Positions 60,311 to 64,000 of a DNA stretch of 64,000 nt are shown here, one piece after another. The position numbers and the translations under genes were made by a program. Below the pieces are notes generated by a model. The model was not told the DNA's origin. It made no database searches and saw only the letters and a list, made by a program, of their open reading frames with translations. Source of the DNA: Streptomyces sp. NBC_01255 (lineage in GTDB: Bacteria > Actinomycetota > Actinomycetes > Streptomycetales > Streptomycetaceae). How positions within the stretch are numbered: the first letter of the stretch is position 1; each line of letters opens with the position of its first letter. Where the stretch lies: contig NZ_CP108474.1 of the NCBI RefSeq assembly GCF_036226445.1, positions 6,882,001-6,946,000 on the forward strand. The letters run 5' to 3'.

Positions 60311-60329
60311 AAAACTAGCAGTGGTAATT
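60311..60329. promoter_or_regulatory. Candidate TetR operator between tetR and acyl-CoA dehydrogenase
   Basis: AAAACTAGCAGTGGTAATT lies midway between the divergent starts. It is an imperfect dyad; the left half AAACTAGCAG matches the left half of the operator at 44416. The sequence is the only AT-containing patch in the gap and probably also contains promoter elements. Confidence 0.4.
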
Positions 60330-60354
60330 AAATGGCCGACTGGGGTGGCACCGG

Positions 60355-61506
60355 ATGAATCTGGAACTGAGCGAGGAGCAGGAAGCCGTACGGCGGCTCG
60401 CCGAGGACTTCGTCGCACGCGAGGTCGCCCCGCACGCCGTCGCGTGGGACCGCGCCGAGGAGGCCGACCGGGCGATCGTCAAGAAGCTCGGCGCCGTCGG
60501 CTTCCTCGGGCTCACCATCCCGGAGGAGTACGGCGGTTCGGGCGGCGACCACCTCGCGTACTGCCTCGTCACCGAGGAACTCGGCCGCGGCGACTCCTCC
60601 GTGCGCGGCATCGTCTCCGTCTCCCTCGGCCTGGTCGCCAAGACCCTCGCCGCCTGGGGCACCGAGGAGCAGAAGCGGGCGTGGCTGCCCCGGCTCGCCT
60701 CCGGCGAGGCGCTCGGCTGCTTCGGCCTCACCGAGCCGGGCACCGGCTCCGACGCCGGAAACCTCACCACCCGCGCGGTCCGCGACGGCGACGACTACGT
60801 CGTGAACGGCACCAAGATGTTCATCACCAACGGCACCTGGGCCGATGTCGTCCTGCTGTTCGCCCGCACCAATGACACCCCGGGTCACAAGGGCGTCTCC
60901 GCCTTCCTCGTCCCCACGGACACCCCCGGCCTCACCCGCCGCCCGATCCACGGCAAGCTCGGCCTGCGCGGCCAGGCCACCGCCGAGCTGGTCCTGGAGG
61001 ACGTCCGCGTCCCGGCCGCCGCCCTGCTCGGCCCCGAGGGCAAGGGCTTCACCGTCGCCATGTCCGCCCTCGCCAAGGGCCGCATGTCGGTCGCGGCCGG
61101 CTGCGTCGGCATCGCCCAGGCCGCGCTCGACGCCGCCGTGCGCTACGCGGGGGAGCGCGAGCAGTTCGGAAAGCCCATCGCCTCGTACCAGCTCGTGCAG
61201 GAGCTGATCACCGACATCGCCGTGGACGTCGACGCCGCCCGGCTCCTCACGTGGCGGGTCGCCGATCTGATCGACCGGGGCCAGGACTTCGCCACCGCAG
61301 CCTCCAAGGCGAAGCTGTACGCCTCCGAGGCGGCCGTCCGCGCGGCGAACAACGCCCTCCAGGTCTTCGGCGGCTACGGCTACATCGACGAGTACCCGGT
61401 CGGCAAGCTGCTCCGCGACGCGCGCGTCATGACCCTGTACGAGGGCACCAGTCAGATCCAGAAGCTCATCATCGGGCGGGCGTTGACGGGCGTCTCGGCG
61501 TTCTGA
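60355..61506 (+). CDS. Acyl-CoA dehydrogenase
   Basis: 383 residues. Full ACAD fold: FAD-binding CFGLTEPGTGSDAG and FITNGTWAD, substrate region GGYGYIDEYPVGKLLRDARV (in parts) and catalytic base E363 in LYEGTSQIQ. Short- or medium-chain specificity is suggested by overall similarity to the AcdA/FadE-type enzymes of Streptomyces. Monocistronic, divergent from tetR; a stem-loop follows 55 bp after the stop. Confidence 0.94.
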   Translation: MNLELSEEQEAVRRLAEDFVAREVAPHAVAWDRAEEADRAIVKKLGAVGFLGLTIPEEYGGSGGDHLAYCLVTEELGRGDSSVRGIVSVSLGLVAKTLAAWGTEEQKRAWLPRLASGEALGCFGLTEPGTGSDAGNLTTRAVRDGDDYVVNGTKMFITNGTWADVVLLFARTNDTPGHKGVSAFLVPTDTPGLTRRPIHGKLGLRGQATAELVLEDVRVPAAALLGPEGKGFTVAMSALAKGRMSVAAGCVGIAQAALDAAVRYAGEREQFGKPIASYQLVQELITDIAVDVDAARLLTWRVADLIDRGQDFATAASKAKLYASEAAVRAANNALQVFGGYGYIDEYPVGKLLRDARVMTLYEGTSQIQKLIIGRALTGVSAF

Positions 61507-61560
61507 CGGGGGTCTCGGCGCGCCGGCGACTGAGTACCTCGCCGGCCGCGCTGAGTACCC

Positions 61561-61590
61561 GGACGGATGTGGCACCGGACACATCCGTCC
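61561..61590. terminator. Stem-loop between acyl-CoA dehydrogenase and YiaAB genes
   Basis: Perfect 11-bp arms GGACGGATGTG (61561-61571) and CACATCCGTCC (61580-61590), 8-nt loop. No T-tract. It could terminate the upstream transcript or form a leader hairpin 13 bp before the YiaAB start. Confidence 0.6.
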
Positions 61591-61603
61591 GATGCTGTCG
61601 GGC

Positions 61604-61891
61604 ATGAGCGACACACCGGTCAAGCAGCAGAACACCGCCGCCTACTACATGCAGGCCGTCATCTCCTTCGCGGTCGCCGGCGCGGCCGTGACCATCGGCA
61701 TCTACCAGCTGGAGGCCAGCGCCTGGGTGCGGGCCTTCCTCGCCGTCGCGGTCCTCTACCTCACGACCTCGGCCTTCACGCTCGCCAAGGTCGTCCGCGA
61801 CCGCCAGGAGGCCGGCCAGATCGTCAGCCGCGTCGACCAGGCCCGCCTGGAGAAGCTCCTCGCCGAGCACGACCCCTTCCAGAAGCTCTGA
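61604..61891 (+). CDS. YiaA/YiaB two-helix inner-membrane protein
   Basis: 95 residues from ATG at 61604. Two membrane helices (about 18-36: QAVISFAVAGAAVTIGIY; about 45-65: FLAVAVLYLTTSAFTLAKV) followed by a charged cytoplasmic tail ending AEHDPFQKL. This is the YiaAB domain family, function unknown. Weak ribosome-binding site; an in-frame ATG 12 bp upstream is possible. Confidence 0.88.
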   Translation: MSDTPVKQQNTAAYYMQAVISFAVAGAAVTIGIYQLEASAWVRAFLAVAVLYLTTSAFTLAKVVRDRQEAGQIVSRVDQARLEKLLAEHDPFQKL

Positions 61892-61971
61892 CCCACCGGG
61901 GTCCGGCCTCCGGGCTCCGGTCGCAGAGCTCCGGTCGCCGGCCTCCGGCCGCGGATCTCCCACCGCCGATC

Positions 61972-61987
61972 TCTAAGCGCTTGCTCA
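61972..61987. promoter_or_regulatory. Operator TCTAAGCGCTTGCTCA upstream of tetR (copy 1)
   Basis: Contains the palindrome AAGCGCTT and the half-site GCGCTTGCTCA. The identical 16-mer occurs at 63192-63207 upstream of the maoC gene. Such GCGCTTGCT sites are common TetR targets before fatty-acyl-CoA genes in actinobacteria. Confidence 0.7.
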
Positions 61988-62036
61988 CCCTCGTTGTATG
62001 GTGTTCGTTCCGACGGGGTCCGAGAGGGAGTGTGCG

Positions 62037-62653
62037 ATGAGCGCGGCGGAGGAGACGCCCGTGGGCGAGGACATGCCCTGGGGCGAGGTCACGCCCGAGG
62101 CGGCCCGGCGACTGCTGGTGGCCGCCGTCGAGGCGTTCGCCGAGCGCGGCTACCACGCCACCACCACCCGGGACATCGCGAGCCGCGCCGGCATGAGCCC
62201 GGCCGCGCTCTACATCCACTACAAGACCAAGGAAGAGCTGCTCCACCGGATCAGCCGCATCGGCCACGACAAGGCCCTGGAGATCCTCCGGGCCGCGGCC
62301 GACGGCGACGGCACGGCCGCCGAGCGGCTCGCCGACGCCGTGCACTCCTTCGTCCGCTGGCACGCCGAGCGCCACACGACCGCGCGGGTCGTCCAGTACG
62401 AGCTCGACGCCCTGGGCCCCGAGCACCGCGCCGAGATCGTGGAGCTGCGCAGGCAGTCCGACGGCGCCGTGCGCCGGATCATCGACGAGGGCGTCGCGGC
62501 GGGCGAGTTCGTGGTGCCGGACGTGGCCGGCACCACGGTCGCGGTGCTCTCCCTCTGCATCGACGTCTCGCGCTGGTTCAACACCCAGGGCCGCCGGACG
62601 CCCGACGAGGTCGGCGCGCTCTACGCCGACCTCGTCCTGAGGATGGTCGGGGT

Positions 62654-62663
<10 letters not shown>
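62037..62663 (+). CDS. TetR regulator of acyl-CoA/MaoC-linked genes
   Basis: 208 residues from ATG at 62037 with GAGAGGGAG upstream. HTH at about 20-65 (RRLLVAAVEAFAERGYHATTTRDIASRAGMSPAALYIHYKTKEEL, in parts). The C-terminal domain is of the class found with KstR2/acyl-CoA-responsive regulators. The same 16-bp operator is found before this gene and before maoC, supporting autoregulation plus control of maoC. The 3' ends of the two genes overlap by 10 bp (convergent). Confidence 0.9.
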
Positions 62664-63115
<452 letters not shown>

Positions 63116-63133
63116 GTTCCTCGTCCCTTCTCG

Positions 63134-63185
63134 TACGACATACGGCTACGGCATACCGCTACGGCATACCGCTACGACATACCGC
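63134..63185. repeat. Four 13-bp tandem repeats in the maoC promoter region
   Basis: Unit TACGRCATACSGC repeated four times without gaps (63134-63146, 63147-63159, 63160-63172, 63173-63185); units 2 and 3 are identical. The repeat runs into the palindrome ATACCGCGCGGTAT (63179-63192), which abuts the 16-bp TetR site. Confidence 0.9.
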
Positions 63186-63191
63186 GCGGTA

Positions 63192-63207
63192 TCTAAGCGC
63201 TTGCTCA
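63192..63207. promoter_or_regulatory. Operator TCTAAGCGCTTGCTCA upstream of maoC (copy 2)
   Basis: Exact copy of 61972-61987. It lies 77 bp upstream of the maoC start and 63 bp upstream of soxR, next to the tandem repeats. Confidence 0.7.
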
Positions 63208-63269
63208 GCATGTGGGGTCCGGAGTCCGCTGTCAACGGCCGCTCCCTGCGGACCAGTAGGGTTCGACGG

Positions 63270-63743
63270 GTGCCGCAGATTCCAGAGAAGATCCACGAGC
63301 TCACCGTCGGCCAGCTCTCCGCGCGTAGCGGTGCCGCCGTCTCCGCCCTGCACTTCTACGAGGCGAAGGGGCTCATCAGCAGCCGCCGCACCACGGGCAA
63401 CCAGCGCCGCTACGGCCGCGACACCCTGCGCAGGGTCGCCTTCGTCCGGGCCGCGCAGCGCGTCGGCATCCCCCTCGCCACGATCCGCGACGCGCTCGCC
63501 CGGCTCCCCGAGGAGCGCACCCCCACGAACGAGGACTGGGCACAGCTCTCGGCGGCCTGGCGCACCGAGCTCGACGAGCGCATCAAGCAACTGGGCCGGC
63601 TGCGCGACCACCTGACGGACTGCATCGGCTGCGGCTGCCTGTCCCTGGAGAACTGCGTCCTCTCCAACCCCGACGACGTCTTCGGCGAGCGGATGGCGGG
63701 CTCCCGCCTGATGCCGCTCAGCCGGCCCGCCGAGGATTCCTAG
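63270..63743 (+). CDS. soxR: Redox-sensing MerR-family regulator SoxR
   Basis: 157 residues from GTG at 63270. MerR HTH at the N-terminus ([26 protein letters not shown]) and a dimerisation helix. The [2Fe-2S] ligand pattern is C118, C121, C123, C129 ([12 protein letters not shown]), the SoxR signature. In Streptomyces SoxR responds to endogenous redox-active antibiotics and turns on export and detoxification genes. Its 3' end overlaps the convergent BKACE gene by 26 bp. No canonical SoxR operator was recognised close by. Confidence 0.95.
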   Translation: MPQIPEKIHELTVGQLSARSGAAVSALHFYEAKGLISSRRTTGNQRRYGRDTLRRVAFVRAAQRVGIPLATIRDALARLPEERTPTNEDWAQLSAAWRTELDERIKQLGRLRDHLTDCIGCGCLSLENCVLSNPDDVFGERMAGSRLMPLSRPAEDS

Positions 63744-64000
63744 AGAGCGCCGCCGCGACCAGCTCGGCGTTGGAGCGGGCCCGGGTGCCGTCCGGCAGGA
63801 GCAGGGTGTCGGCGAGGCCGATCCGGATGCCGAGCCCGAGGCGGCGGGCGAGACGCAGCACCGGCCACGTACCGCCGTCCACGCCGTGGAGCAGGACCGG
63901 CACGCCGGACGGGACGTCGAAGCTCCCGAGCAGGGCCCGGGCCGTGGCCCCGGCCGTCGCCGGATCCGGGTCCGCGACCTCCACGCGGACCCGCAGCACA
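63718..64000 (-). CDS. BKACE family (DUF849, beta-keto acid cleavage) enzyme, N-terminus outside window
   Basis: Only the C-terminal about 93 residues lie in the window. The end [25 protein letters not shown] followed by [11 protein letters not shown] is the usual C-terminus of BKACE enzymes, which cleave beta-keto acids with acetyl-CoA. The metal-binding His residues would be in the missing part, so activity cannot be judged. Convergent with soxR. Confidence 0.8.
   Translation of the reverse strand, partial: VLRVRVEVADPDPATAGATARALLGSFDVPSGVPVLLHGVDGGTWPVLRLARRLGLGIRIGLADTLLLPDGTRARSNAELVAAALSRNPRRAG

Overview
This 64 kb window is high-GC actinobacterial DNA and almost certainly Streptomyces. 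The codon third positions are strongly G/C. GTG and TTG starts are common, genes overlap by ATGA or GTGA, there are many TetR/GntR regulators, and the gene families present (large BTAD-type SARP, ScbR-like receptor, AA10 chitin-active LPMO, DUF6299 and DUF402 proteins, orphan type ISP protein, NB-ARC/TPR ATPase) are typical of the genus. I see no rRNA, tRNA, CRISPR array or intact insertion sequence. Both edge genes are cut by the window: an LPMO at the left and a BKACE-family enzyme at the right.

Layout, left part (0-25 kb): a 5' fragment of an LPMO gene; a two-gene NB-ARC/TPR conflict-type pair; an orphan citrate-type response regulator divergent from a tctCBA tricarboxylate transporter operon; small housekeeping and secreted genes; a polysaccharide deacetylase with two GT2 glycosyltransferases; a secreted S. 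rimosus-type GDSL lipase; a membrane pseudokinase; a CaiB-type CoA transferase; a DrrAB-like ABC exporter with a divergent TetR regulator and two palindromic operators; and a GntR/type-ISP pair next to hmgA.

Middle part (24-47 kb): a translationally coupled three-gene operon (NosD-like beta-helix membrane protein, cupredoxin-like lipoprotein, 'fenitrothion hydrolase'-type membrane protein); a TetR regulator; a molybdopterin oxidoreductase; a CitMHS citrate transporter; a class F sortase with a secreted partner; a 1109-residue SARP regulator; a coupled subtilase/FG-GAP pair; and an aldehyde/alcohol dehydrogenase operon.

The most notable region is 47.0-53.3 kb. A tight seven-gene minus-strand operon encodes an MppP/RohP-type PLP-dependent L-arginine oxidase, a small unassigned protein, a DHDPS-family retro-aldolase, a heme-oxygenase-like diiron oxidase (HDO) with a complete set of iron ligands, a Rieske ferredoxin, an NCS1-type permease and a PDR/VanB flavin/2Fe-2S reductase. 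This is the enzyme set known to convert L-arginine through 4-hydroxy-2-oxoarginine, guanidinoacetaldehyde and 2-aminoimidazole to the nitroimidazole antibiotic azomycin, here with its own redox chain and a transporter. Directly upstream, and separated by a strong intrinsic terminator, is a TetR-controlled module (DsbA-like, metallo-beta-lactamase-fold, YdcZ-type transporter) that could be linked to it.

The right end (56-64 kb) holds regulators (ScbR-like, ArsR, two TetR, SoxR), an EamA transporter, an acyl-CoA dehydrogenase, a YiaAB protein and a MaoC hydratase. The MaoC promoter carries four perfect 13-bp tandem repeats and an operator shared with the neighbouring tetR gene.
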